From: Chlamydiales bacterium
GTDB lineage: Bacteria > Chlamydiota > Chlamydiia > Chlamydiales > JAACFD01
NCBI GenBank assembly: GCA_009937555.1
Contig: JAACFD010000072.1
Location: 1-8,949, forward strand
Length of the DNA: 8,949 bases
Direction of reading: 5' to 3'
Part shown: piece after piece, positions 1-6,077 of the stretch
How positions within the stretch are numbered: position 1 is the stretch's first letter
How the letters are laid out: every line of letters starts with the position of its first letter
The notes under the pieces: model-generated
What the model was told of the DNA's origin: nothing
Seen by the model: the letters and a program-made list of their open reading frames with translations, nothing else
The model's database searches: none
Made by a program: the position numbers and the translations under genes

Positions 1-2
1 AC

Positions 3-923
3 TCAAAAAGTTTGTATTAATTCAGGTTGTTTTAAAGGAATTCCTTTTCTCTCCAAAAGCTGTAGGATAGCCCCTAACTGTTCTTGACAAGACTCTACCC
101 CTTCCAGGTAAATTTCAGCAGCCTTGTTATCAAATAAACCATAAGGCTCTACTTTTGGTCGCAACACGATATCGGCATTCTTAAGTTGAATCTGACTTAA
201 AGTATTAAGTGCTATTTCCATACTCCTCTTAGTTACACCAAGTATATGTTTTGGTAAACTAGCTGGAAGTTGGGCTGAAACATCTACCGCTATCACTACA
301 TCAGCATCTACAGCTTTAGCATAAGATACTGGTACAATTTCAATTACTCCTCCATCCACTAGCGTCATACCATATAATACTCTTGGCGAAAAAACTGGCG
401 GCAAGGCACTTGAAGCAACCACAGCAGGAGCTATAGGACCTGAAGAAATCCAAACAGGGGCCCCTTCATGTAAGTCCGTTGTTAAAATAACAGTTGGAAT
501 AGAAAGATCTTCGATATTCTTAGATTCAAGGTGCCTTAGCATAAAGCGCTCTAAGCTATGCCCTTTTACCGGGCCTTGAAAAATATTTTGCAAAGTGAAA
601 TCAAGCATATCTTCGCGCTTAGCACTTAGAAACGCTTCTTTTAAGTAGTTCGCACTTTGTTTATCAGCATACATTGAGCCAACAATTGCTCCAGCTGAAC
701 AACCTACTATCATATCTATAGGCACACCAGCTTTCTCTAATACCTCCAAAACTCCAGCATGAGCAGCTCCCCTAGCTCCACCGCCTCCAAGCACAAGGGC
801 TACTTTAACATTTTCGATTTTTCTAGGTGGGGGCATAGACATGGGTTCTATTATCTCCATTGAACGAGAAACTCCGCAAGAGCTGAGCAGTAAAACTAAT
901 ATAAGAGAGATAGTATATTTCAT
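3..923 (-). CDS. Patatin-like phospholipase lipoprotein, RssA type
   Basis: A complete 306-residue protein with a short lipoprotein signal peptide: a hydrophobic core at residues 5-14, then a lipobox (Leu-Ser-Ser-Cys) with Cys16 as the predicted lipidation site. The patatin domain follows. Its glycine-rich oxyanion loop GGGGARG is at 46-52, the nucleophile elbow GCSAG at 74-78 (Ser76), and the DGG that supplies the catalytic Asp at 190-192. A conserved ASSALPP block lies at 170-176. Both dyad residues are present, so an active serine lipid acyl hydrolase on a membrane surface is expected. Substrate is unknown. Length matches E. coli RssA (about 300 aa). It follows queA by 26 nt and is probably cotranscribed with it. 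No Shine-Dalgarno is visible before the ATG, where the leader is a T/A run, but the signal peptide supports this start. Family call is firm; physiological role is not. Confidence 0.9.
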   Translation of the reverse strand: MKYTISLILVLLLSSCGVSRSMEIIEPMSMPPPRKIENVKVALVLGGGGARGAAHAGVLEVLEKAGVPIDMIVGCSAGAIVGSMYADKQSANYLKEAFLSAKREDMLDFTLQNIFQGPVKGHSLERFMLRHLESKNIEDLSIPTVILTTDLHEGAPVWISSGPIAPAVVASSALPPVFSPRVLYGMTLVDGGVIEIVPVSYAKAVDADVVIAVDVSAQLPASLPKHILGVTKRSMEIALNTLSQIQLKNADIVLRPKVEPYGLFDNKAAEIYLEGVESCQEQLGAILQLLERKGIPLKQPELIQTF

Positions 924-949
924 TTATTAAAAAAATTAAATTCTTAATT

Positions 950-1984
950 TTAAATGATTAACATTGCATCACCATAAGAGAAAAATCTAAATTTTTCCGC
1001 TACAGCAAAACGGTAGGCTTCCATGATTAACTCATAACCCCCAAGAGCACAAACCAACATCATTAACGTTGACTCAGGTAGGTGAAAGTTAGTGAGTAAA
1101 TGCTGCACCTTTTTAAATTCATATCCTGGGTAGATAAATAACTCTGAATCACCTTTAAGTCTAGATATTTCTGTTTGGGAAGTAAATGCTGATTCTAAAG
1201 CTCTTAAACTTGTAGTACCTACAGGTATAAGTCGCTTATTAGAGTCTAAAGAGCTCAGAGTTTGAGCAAGTTCTCCTGGAATCTCAAAAAATTCTTTATG
1301 CATATGGTGTTTTTTAATGTCTTGCTCTTTAACAGGTCTAAAAGTTCCTAGACCCACATGAAGAGTAAGCATATGACGGTGAATACCTTTAAGCTTTAAA
1401 TCACTAAATGTTTTATCAGTAAAGTGAAGGCCTGCGGTTGGAGCTGCTAAAGCCCCCTCACTTTTTGCATATAGAGTTTGATAGTCAAAACTATCCTCAG
1501 GATCCTTCTCTTCTCTTCTTATATAGTGAGGAAGAGGCATCTCCCCTTTCTTTTCTAAAAACTTGAATACATCCTCACAACCAGAAAACTCAACAAGCTT
1601 GAGGCCATCAGGTAAATTCTCTAAAATACGACAAGTAACACCAGAATCTAAAATAACTTCTGCTCCAGGCTGTAGCTTTTTACCTGGTTTAGCCATAACC
1701 TCCCAGTTTGCATTAGCAATATGGCGCAGACAAAAAATCTCACATTTAGCTCCCGAAGGTTTAAAACCTTTGAGCCTAGCGGGAATGACCTTTGTGTCAT
1801 TGAAAACTAGGTGGTCGTCTTCATCTAGTAAGTTAGGCAGGTCATCGAAACGGGTTTCATAAAACTTTTGCTCATTTTTATGTATCACCAATAGTCGAGA
1901 GTGATCTCTAGGCTTGCACGGTTTTTGAGCTATTAAGTTTTCTGGTAAATCAAAGAAATAATCAGATAGTTGAGTATATGGCAT
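950..1984 (-). CDS. queA: S-adenosylmethionine:tRNA ribosyltransferase-isomerase QueA
   Basis: QueA transfers and isomerises the ribosyl part of S-adenosylmethionine onto preQ1 at tRNA position 34, giving epoxyqueuosine, the penultimate step of queuosine synthesis in the cytoplasm. The 344-residue protein has the family landmarks in order: FDLPENLIAQKP (11-22), RDHSRLLV (26-33), FNDTKVIPARL (61-71), GEMPLPHYIRR (147-157), APTAGLHFT (181-189), LHVGLGTFRPV (208-218), GTTSLRALES (256-265) and LLTNFHLPEST (296-306). It is full length (342-356 aa is usual). I chose the ATG at 1982-1984. An upstream GTG at 2011 would add nine residues, but it lies at the inner edge of a terminator stem and adds nothing conserved. 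The start codon directly follows that terminator's T-run and has no Shine-Dalgarno, so expression is puzzling. The patatin lipoprotein gene follows closely. Confidence 0.95.
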   Translation of the reverse strand: MPYTQLSDYFFDLPENLIAQKPCKPRDHSRLLVIHKNEQKFYETRFDDLPNLLDEDDHLVFNDTKVIPARLKGFKPSGAKCEIFCLRHIANANWEVMAKPGKKLQPGAEVILDSGVTCRILENLPDGLKLVEFSGCEDVFKFLEKKGEMPLPHYIRREEKDPEDSFDYQTLYAKSEGALAAPTAGLHFTDKTFSDLKLKGIHRHMLTLHVGLGTFRPVKEQDIKKHHMHKEFFEIPGELAQTLSSLDSNKRLIPVGTTSLRALESAFTSQTEISRLKGDSELFIYPGYEFKKVQHLLTNFHLPESTLMMLVCALGGYELIMEAYRFAVAEKFRFFSYGDAMLII

Positions 1985-2018
1985 AAAAAAAATAGGCGCA
2001 GGGTAATTCACCTGCGCC
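1985..2018 (-). terminator. Intrinsic terminator after spoIID, abutting the queA start
   Basis: Read on the minus strand, a perfect 8-bp GC-rich stem GGCGCAGG / CCTGCGCC (2018-2011 and 2002-1995) encloses an 8-nt loop. It is followed by TA and eight T residues (1992-1985). This is a textbook rho-independent terminator beginning 12 nt past the spoIID stop codon. It works only on the minus strand, since no T-run follows the stem on the plus strand. The T-run runs straight into the ATG of queA at 1984, so termination would release the transcript at the queA start codon. Confidence 0.9.
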
Positions 2019-2030
2019 CCATAGATTAGG

Positions 2031-3287
2031 TTATTCTAAAAAACTTCCGCCAGAAGAGGAGGAGGTTTTAGCAGGCTGCTGCACTTCTTTGCTTTTCACA
2101 ATAGACTGTGGAGGATCAAAGAGGCTTAGCTTGCTTGTAGGAAAGAAATGAGTAAGAATGCTTTTTGCGTTCATTCCTTGCTTAGCCATCGCATCTGCAG
2201 AAAATAAGCACATACCAACGCCATCTCCACGACCATGACCTGCAAAATGAGCAAAACCATTATTTATTTTCACAGAAAAGTCGTTAGATAAGAGACCGCT
2301 AGATCCTAGAACTTTTCTAAGCTGTCTTACTTCAATATCTTTAGATTGTTCCTGGTTAAATACTCTAAGTGCATAAACTTTTGCTGACTCTGGGTCAAGG
2401 TAAGTCTCAACACCACTTAAGTATTTTAAACCAACAATTCTAGCTAGCTCATCTGCTTCAATAGCAAAATCCCAAGCTGAATTACTACGGTTCATAGCAG
2501 CTAATGGCATATCAGCGCTAAAGTAAGGAACTGCTTCGGAATTTTTGAAAACAGCCATTAAACTTGCCGTTTTTCCAGCACTATCTTCTGTCCATTTTGC
2601 AAGAAAAGTTTTATTTTTACCTGATTGTTCTGTCTGCAGTACCATACCTCTTGTATGATCAACAGCAAGATCAACACCATAAGGTCGGTGTGTGGTTACA
2701 TACCCCTGATAATTTGAGTCTTTTGCTCTGATGTGCCAAAACTCATTAGAGCTACGATTCTTTTGATAGATCGTTTCTGTACGTGCTGTAATAGCAAGAG
2801 CTGCTAGAGCCTCCTCTGAATAAGGCCTATTGATAACCCCACCTAAGACAGACTTAATATATGACTCAACAGGTAATTCATTAACGATGTGAATCTTATC
2901 ATTTACCTGATAAACATAGATAAAGCCTTGGTATTCTTTACCATCTATAAGAAAAGTAGTGCTCTCATCATCTGGTACTAACATAATCTGATAGGTTTTA
3001 GGAAAAAACTCTCCCCACTTTAGACCGTTTTTCAAAGGATGGGCATAGAAACGCTTTCCAAAAAAACGGGTACCTAACCGACTGTTGTTAAGAGGATCAT
3101 ATATTTTATAGCCTCGGCCTTTCACCTCTAAAAGCGCTCCATCAACACCTTCTTCTAGTAGAACTTTTACTGTGGGCACTTCTTCATTTTTCTTATAGCT
3201 AAATATATCTGTTAAGCCAGCAAAACTAGAGTGAAAATAGAGCAAAGATAAAGTGATCAATAAAGTTTTCAACAACTGTCTTAACAT
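2031..3287 (-). CDS. spoIID: SpoIID-domain septal peptidoglycan lytic transglycosylase homologue
   Basis: A 418-residue exported protein with a signal peptide at residues 1-23 (hydrophobic core 8-19, likely cleavage after Ser-Phe-Ala). The SpoIID domain runs from about 135 to 385. It includes the LPVESY block (138-143), the EALAALAITART helix (159-170), a degenerate SGG.T-like element (DSAGKT, 235-240), and the C-terminal GHGRGDGVGM block (350-359) leading to HFFP. SpoIID proteins cut denuded glycan strands; a chlamydial homologue has been described as acting at the division septum. Aligned without gaps against Bacillus SpoIID from memory, Val151 sits where the catalytic Glu is expected and Asp355 where a His is usual. 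The C-terminus (395-418) is a Ser-rich tail. The start overlaps the ruvB end by 7 nt (ATGTTAA), with a GGAG ribosome site 7 nt upstream, which suggests translational coupling. Family membership is secure; activity is uncertain. Confidence 0.85.
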   Translation of the reverse strand: MLRQLLKTLLITLSLLYFHSSFAGLTDIFSYKKNEEVPTVKVLLEEGVDGALLEVKGRGYKIYDPLNNSRLGTRFFGKRFYAHPLKNGLKWGEFFPKTYQIMLVPDDESTTFLIDGKEYQGFIYVYQVNDKIHIVNELPVESYIKSVLGGVINRPYSEEALAALAITARTETIYQKNRSSNEFWHIRAKDSNYQGYVTTHRPYGVDLAVDHTRGMVLQTEQSGKNKTFLAKWTEDSAGKTASLMAVFKNSEAVPYFSADMPLAAMNRSNSAWDFAIEADELARIVGLKYLSGVETYLDPESAKVYALRVFNQEQSKDIEVRQLRKVLGSSGLLSNDFSVKINNGFAHFAGHGRGDGVGMCLFSADAMAKQGMNAKSILTHFFPTSKLSLFDPPQSIVKSKEVQQPAKTSSSSGGSFLE

Positions 3288-4306
3288 GAGCTTTCTCCGT
3301 GATTATGCTTAATTAAATCTTGCTTTCCCATATGCTCATAAGCTAAATGGGTTAATTGCCTTCCCCTTGGGGTTCTCTTTAAAAAACCTTTCATTATAAG
3401 GTAGGGTTCATAGGCTTCTTCAATAGTACTTCCTTCTTCCCCTATCGCTACAGCTAGAGTGTTCAATCCTACAGGGCCTCCATTATAATGGTCAATCATT
3501 ACATTGATAATTTTTTTATCCAGCTCATCTAGCCCTTTTTCATCAATATCCAACATCTTCAATGCTTTTGCTACTAAAGTCTGGTCTAATAATTCATTCT
3601 TTTGAATCTGAGCGTAGTCTCTGGTCCATCGTAGCAAATGGTTAGCCACCCTTGGAGTTCCTCTTGAGCGCTTTGCTAATTCCAGGGCCCCATCGCTAGA
3701 TAAATCTACATTTAAAATTCTTGCAGAGCGCTGTAGCACCTTCTGTAAAACTTCAGGATCATAGTAGTCTAGACGAAGAGTAAGAGCAAATCGAGAGCGT
3801 AAAGGGCTGCTAATAAGCCCCATTTTCGTAGTTGCTCCAACTAATGTAAAAGGGTTTAGCTTAACATTAACACTACGTGCACTAGGGCCATTATCAATAA
3901 TCAAATCAAGAGAAAAGTCCTCAATAGCAGGGTATAAATATTCCTCTATTGATTTATTCAAACGGTGAATCTCATCAATGAATAATACATCACCTTCCTC
4001 TAGATTTGTTAATAAGCCCGCTAAATCGCCAGGTTTTTCAAGCACCGCTCCAGAAGTACAAACAATATTTTTGCCCATTGAATTAGCAATAATATTAGCT
4101 AGGGTCGTTTTACCGAGCCCCGGAGGACCAGATAAAAGGCAATGCCCAAGAGCATCGCCGCGCTGCTTGGCTGCATTAAGCAAAACATTAAGTCGTTCTA
4201 ATACACTATCTTGACCTACAAAGTCCGCCATTTGTTGAGGGCGTAAAGGTAGCTCAAAAGTACTATCTTCTTTTTGAATAGCTGATTGAATATAACGCTC
4301 AGACAT
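3281..4306 (-). CDS. ruvB: Holliday junction branch migration ATPase RuvB
   Basis: RuvB is the hexameric AAA+ motor that, with RuvA, drives branch migration of Holliday junctions during recombinational repair. The 341-residue protein is complete. Walker A GPPGLGKT is at 60-67, Walker B VLFIDE at 107-112, sensor 1 GATT at 157-160, arginine-finger region LRSRF at 169-173 and sensor-2 RGTPR at 215-219. The C-terminal winged helix (about 262-325) carries GGPVGLNTLA and YEPYLIMKGFLKRTPRGR. The C-terminal block reads much like chlamydial RuvB as remembered. Start at 4306 fits the usual short N-terminal extension before LRPQ, although the ribosome site is weak. Its last codons contain the spoIID start codon, so the two genes form one unit. 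No ruvA or ruvC lies in the window. Confidence 0.97.
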   Translation of the reverse strand: MSERYIQSAIQKEDSTFELPLRPQQMADFVGQDSVLERLNVLLNAAKQRGDALGHCLLSGPPGLGKTTLANIIANSMGKNIVCTSGAVLEKPGDLAGLLTNLEEGDVLFIDEIHRLNKSIEEYLYPAIEDFSLDLIIDNGPSARSVNVKLNPFTLVGATTKMGLISSPLRSRFALTLRLDYYDPEVLQKVLQRSARILNVDLSSDGALELAKRSRGTPRVANHLLRWTRDYAQIQKNELLDQTLVAKALKMLDIDEKGLDELDKKIINVMIDHYNGGPVGLNTLAVAIGEEGSTIEEAYEPYLIMKGFLKRTPRGRQLTHLAYEHMGKQDLIKHNHGESSC

Positions 4307-4337
4307 AGTTTTAGAGGCAAATTTAAAATATGCTTCT

Positions 4338-4366
4338 AATATAAACTTTTTCTAGTTTTTCCACAA
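4338..4366 (-). promoter_or_regulatory. ruvB: Candidate promoter for ruvB-spoIID
   Basis: On the minus strand there is a -35-like TTGTGG (4366-4361), a 17-nt spacer and a -10-like TATATT (4343-4338), ending about 30 nt before the ruvB ATG. The -35 box matches the housekeeping consensus only at TTG. It lies in the loop of a 7-bp inverted repeat (AGTTTTT at 4354-4360, AAAAACT at 4365-4371), which could be an operator or just an AT-rich coincidence. Confidence 0.45.
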
Positions 4367-4376
4367 AAACTTTAGA

Positions 4377-4404
4377 TGAATTCTAAGCGAAAGGCTTAAA
4401 TTCA
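4377..4404 (-). terminator. Weak hairpin after the small Inc-like gene, possible terminator
   Basis: Directly after the stop codon of the 4409-4888 gene, the outer arms TGAATT (4377-4382) and AATTCA (4399-4404) pair. The inner arms AAGC (4385-4388) and GCTT (4394-4397) close a 5-nt loop, with a small asymmetric bulge between the arms. On the minus strand a T5 run follows about 9 nt later, further than in a canonical terminator. Termination is possible but unproven; the stem is AT-rich. Confidence 0.35.
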
Positions 4405-4408
4405 GTAT

Positions 4409-4888
4409 TTACTCTAGTTCGTCCGCATCTTCAACTAAAGACTCTGAAAATTCATCAGCACTTTGCTTTTCTTCAACTTTGGCTTTACTCCAGGGTAGAG
4501 CAGGGAAGGAAAAACTTGGCCAGCTTAAGCTATTGAAAAAAGTTTCATTAGAGAACTGCTTATTCACAAAGTTATAAACTTCTGTAGTTAATGACCATTT
4601 CTGTGAATTAGCAAGGTTGTACATCAGTATAGCTGTGCAGTTTAATGCAATCGTTGTTTTAAGGCTCTTTTGTGAATTTAGAAAGACGAGGTGAGATATA
4701 ACACTTGAAATAGATATCAAAAAAACTCTATCTATGACAAGACAAGTCAACTCTTTTTCAAATGCAGCTGAAGCACGGTGAGACTCGATCTCTCTTTTTC
4801 TAAAAATTTGAGCCTTACTTTTTCCAACATCTATTTCTTCATCCAATGACTTGTAAACTTCTGGGGATGTACTAACTTCTGAAATCAT
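4409..4888 (-). CDS. Small protein with paired hydrophobic segments, Inc-like in shape
   Basis: I do not recognise this 159-residue protein. Its N-terminus (1-48) is polar and charged, with no cleavable signal. Two short hydrophobic segments (about 55-70 and 78-92) are separated by only seven residues. The Trp/Phe/Pro-rich stretch WPSFSFPALPW is at 123-133, and the C-terminal tail (139-159) is strongly acidic. Paired hydrophobic segments with a short hairpin and no signal peptide recall chlamydial inclusion membrane (Inc) proteins, which are type III substrates. However, these segments are shorter than typical, and Arg/Asp lie just before the first. It could equally be a small peripheral or membrane protein of another kind. 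A strong AAAGGA ribosome site lies about 6 nt before the ATG. It sits 48 nt after the DUF218-like gene and upstream of ruvB on the same strand. The coding call is firm; function is unknown. Confidence 0.75.
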   Translation of the reverse strand: MISEVSTSPEVYKSLDEEIDVGKSKAQIFRKREIESHRASAAFEKELTCLVIDRVFLISISSVISHLVFLNSQKSLKTTIALNCTAILMYNLANSQKWSLTTEVYNFVNKQFSNETFFNSLSWPSFSFPALPWSKAKVEEKQSADEFSESLVEDADELE

Positions 4889-4936
4889 AATTTATCCTTT
4901 TTTTGTTACTTAATTACTTATGTGTAAACACCAGGA

Positions 4937-6001
4937 CTACATTATCTGAGTGTAAAATCTCCTGGCAAGGGTGTCTGTAAAAATAATTGTAGCGCAATTA
5001 CGCAAGAGCTTAGAGGCAACTGAGTCAACTTCTTTTACCCCTGGTAATTCACCACTATCTTTAAGTTTGTTTAGCATTGTTTGCACTATTTCTGCCTGAT
5101 AGGGCCCGTATGGATTATTTGATACAAACAAGCAGCTTTGAGTTTCAGGATAGCTCTTGAAGAATGCTTTAACAGTATCTTCTGTAATAGCTCTTTTTGT
5201 CTTTCCTGTTAGAGGATCTACTGTAGGTTCAATAGTGAATAGTTCAAACCGTTCCCTTAAAGCTGGCTCTTCAATTAATTGATCCCAGACTATAGAAGCC
5301 CCTTCATGTTGATACTGTGGAGTAGTACTAGGTGCTTCCCATCCTTCTCGATTAGTAAAGTGCTCTTGAGACAAATTAAATAAATCTTCGGGGTCTTTCT
5401 CTTCATCCCTTAGTAGACGCTTACCGTTTATATAGACTACTTTATTTACCTTAATGGCTTCATTTTTCCAAAGACTATCTACATATGCTATGCGCTCTCT
5501 AGAGTCCCAGGGGGTTCCCCCAAAAACAACCACCTTATCATAGTATTTACGAGAAGGAGTAATAGCTTCTACCAAGCCTAATCTTTTGAAAAGGGTAAGT
5601 AGCTTTTCATGTTCAGGATGATCATTCCAAGTCAACAAATCCTGGTGATCTAAGCCTTTTGGTCTTAAAAGGTGTGCTTGCATCCAGGCATTCCAGCCAC
5701 TACGATCAGACTGGTCAGGAAGACCATTAGCTGTATTATTGTTAATTATCTTACAAACTTCGTAAAGATCTGGAGCAATTTTTCCTTCAAGCCATAAGGG
5801 AGCTATATTCTCTGAAATAGAGATAACTCTAGGGGTAAATTCAGGGCTTTTTTTAGAAACAGCTGTTGAAGCTCTTAGATTTTCAATAGCCAAAGAACCT
5901 ACACTAGAGGCTTGCCCTTGCAATTGAGAGCTATCTTCACTTAACTTTCCACCTTGTTCTAGTATAACGGGACTAGAGCAAAGCTCTACACTACTTGTCA
6001 T
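4937..6001 (-). CDS. DUF218-like protein with Ser/Gln-rich N-terminal head
   Basis: A 354-residue protein beginning with a low-complexity, Ser/Gln-rich head (1-52) that has no signal peptide or lipobox. The C-terminal two thirds (about 155-354) resemble the DUF218 (YdcF/SanA-like) nucleotide-binding-like fold: KVVVFGGTPWDSRER (156-170), then KVVYINGKRLL (187-197), then AITEDTVKAFFKS (271-283) and CLFVSNNPYGPYQAE (290-304). These match the usual order of VVLGG..R, a VSG strand, a TEN/ED helix and the VTS strand. Biochemical role is unknown; some relatives act at the envelope. The unstructured head would suit a type III secretion signal, but that is inference. I chose the ATG at 5999-6001 because an AAGG lies 8 nt upstream. 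A longer frame back to 6097 would overlap the symporter gene and add an unlikely Cys/Phe-rich stretch. Confidence 0.6.
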   Translation of the reverse strand: MTSSVELCSSPVILEQGGKLSEDSSQLQGQASSVGSLAIENLRASTAVSKKSPEFTPRVISISENIAPLWLEGKIAPDLYEVCKIINNNTANGLPDQSDRSGWNAWMQAHLLRPKGLDHQDLLTWNDHPEHEKLLTLFKRLGLVEAITPSRKYYDKVVVFGGTPWDSRERIAYVDSLWKNEAIKVNKVVYINGKRLLRDEEKDPEDLFNLSQEHFTNREGWEAPSTTPQYQHEGASIVWDQLIEEPALRERFELFTIEPTVDPLTGKTKRAITEDTVKAFFKSYPETQSCLFVSNNPYGPYQAEIVQTMLNKLKDSGELPGVKEVDSVASKLLRNCATIIFTDTLARRFYTQIM

Positions 6002-6025
6002 AAAGAAAACCTTGAAATAACTTTT

Positions 6026-6054
6026 TAAATATTTGCAGTATGCAAGCTTAGTAA
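6026..6054 (-). promoter_or_regulatory. Candidate promoter for the DUF218-like gene
   Basis: On the minus strand a -35-like TTACTA (6054-6049), a 17-nt spacer and a -10-like TATTTA (6031-6026) lie 25 nt before the ATG. Matches to consensus are modest. Two adjacent small inverted repeats cover the spacer and -35: TTGCA/TGCAA at 6033-6045 and GCTTA/TAAGC at 6046-6060. They may be regulatory or the tail of the symporter transcript. Confidence 0.25.
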
Positions 6055-6077
6055 ATAAGCAGTGAAAAAAACAAGTT

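Noticed and set aside
1563..1862. 99-codon plus-strand open frame inside queA
   Set aside because: It lies wholly within a clearly conserved gene on the other strand, has no ribosome site of note and its product looks like a random Ser-rich translation.
1985..2011. Upstream GTG start extending QueA by nine residues
   Set aside because: The extension is encoded by the terminator loop, stem and T-run and is not part of the QueA family.
3978..4214. 78-codon plus-strand open frame inside ruvB
   Set aside because: Antisense to the Walker A/B region of RuvB, whose codon constraints explain it; no family resemblance.
4906..4931. Direct repeat TTACTTA twice (4906-4920) and the palindrome GTGTAAACAC (4922-4931) between two genes
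   Set aside because: Short and AT-rich with only two copies; no T-run makes the palindrome a terminator, and nothing links it to a regulator or attachment site.
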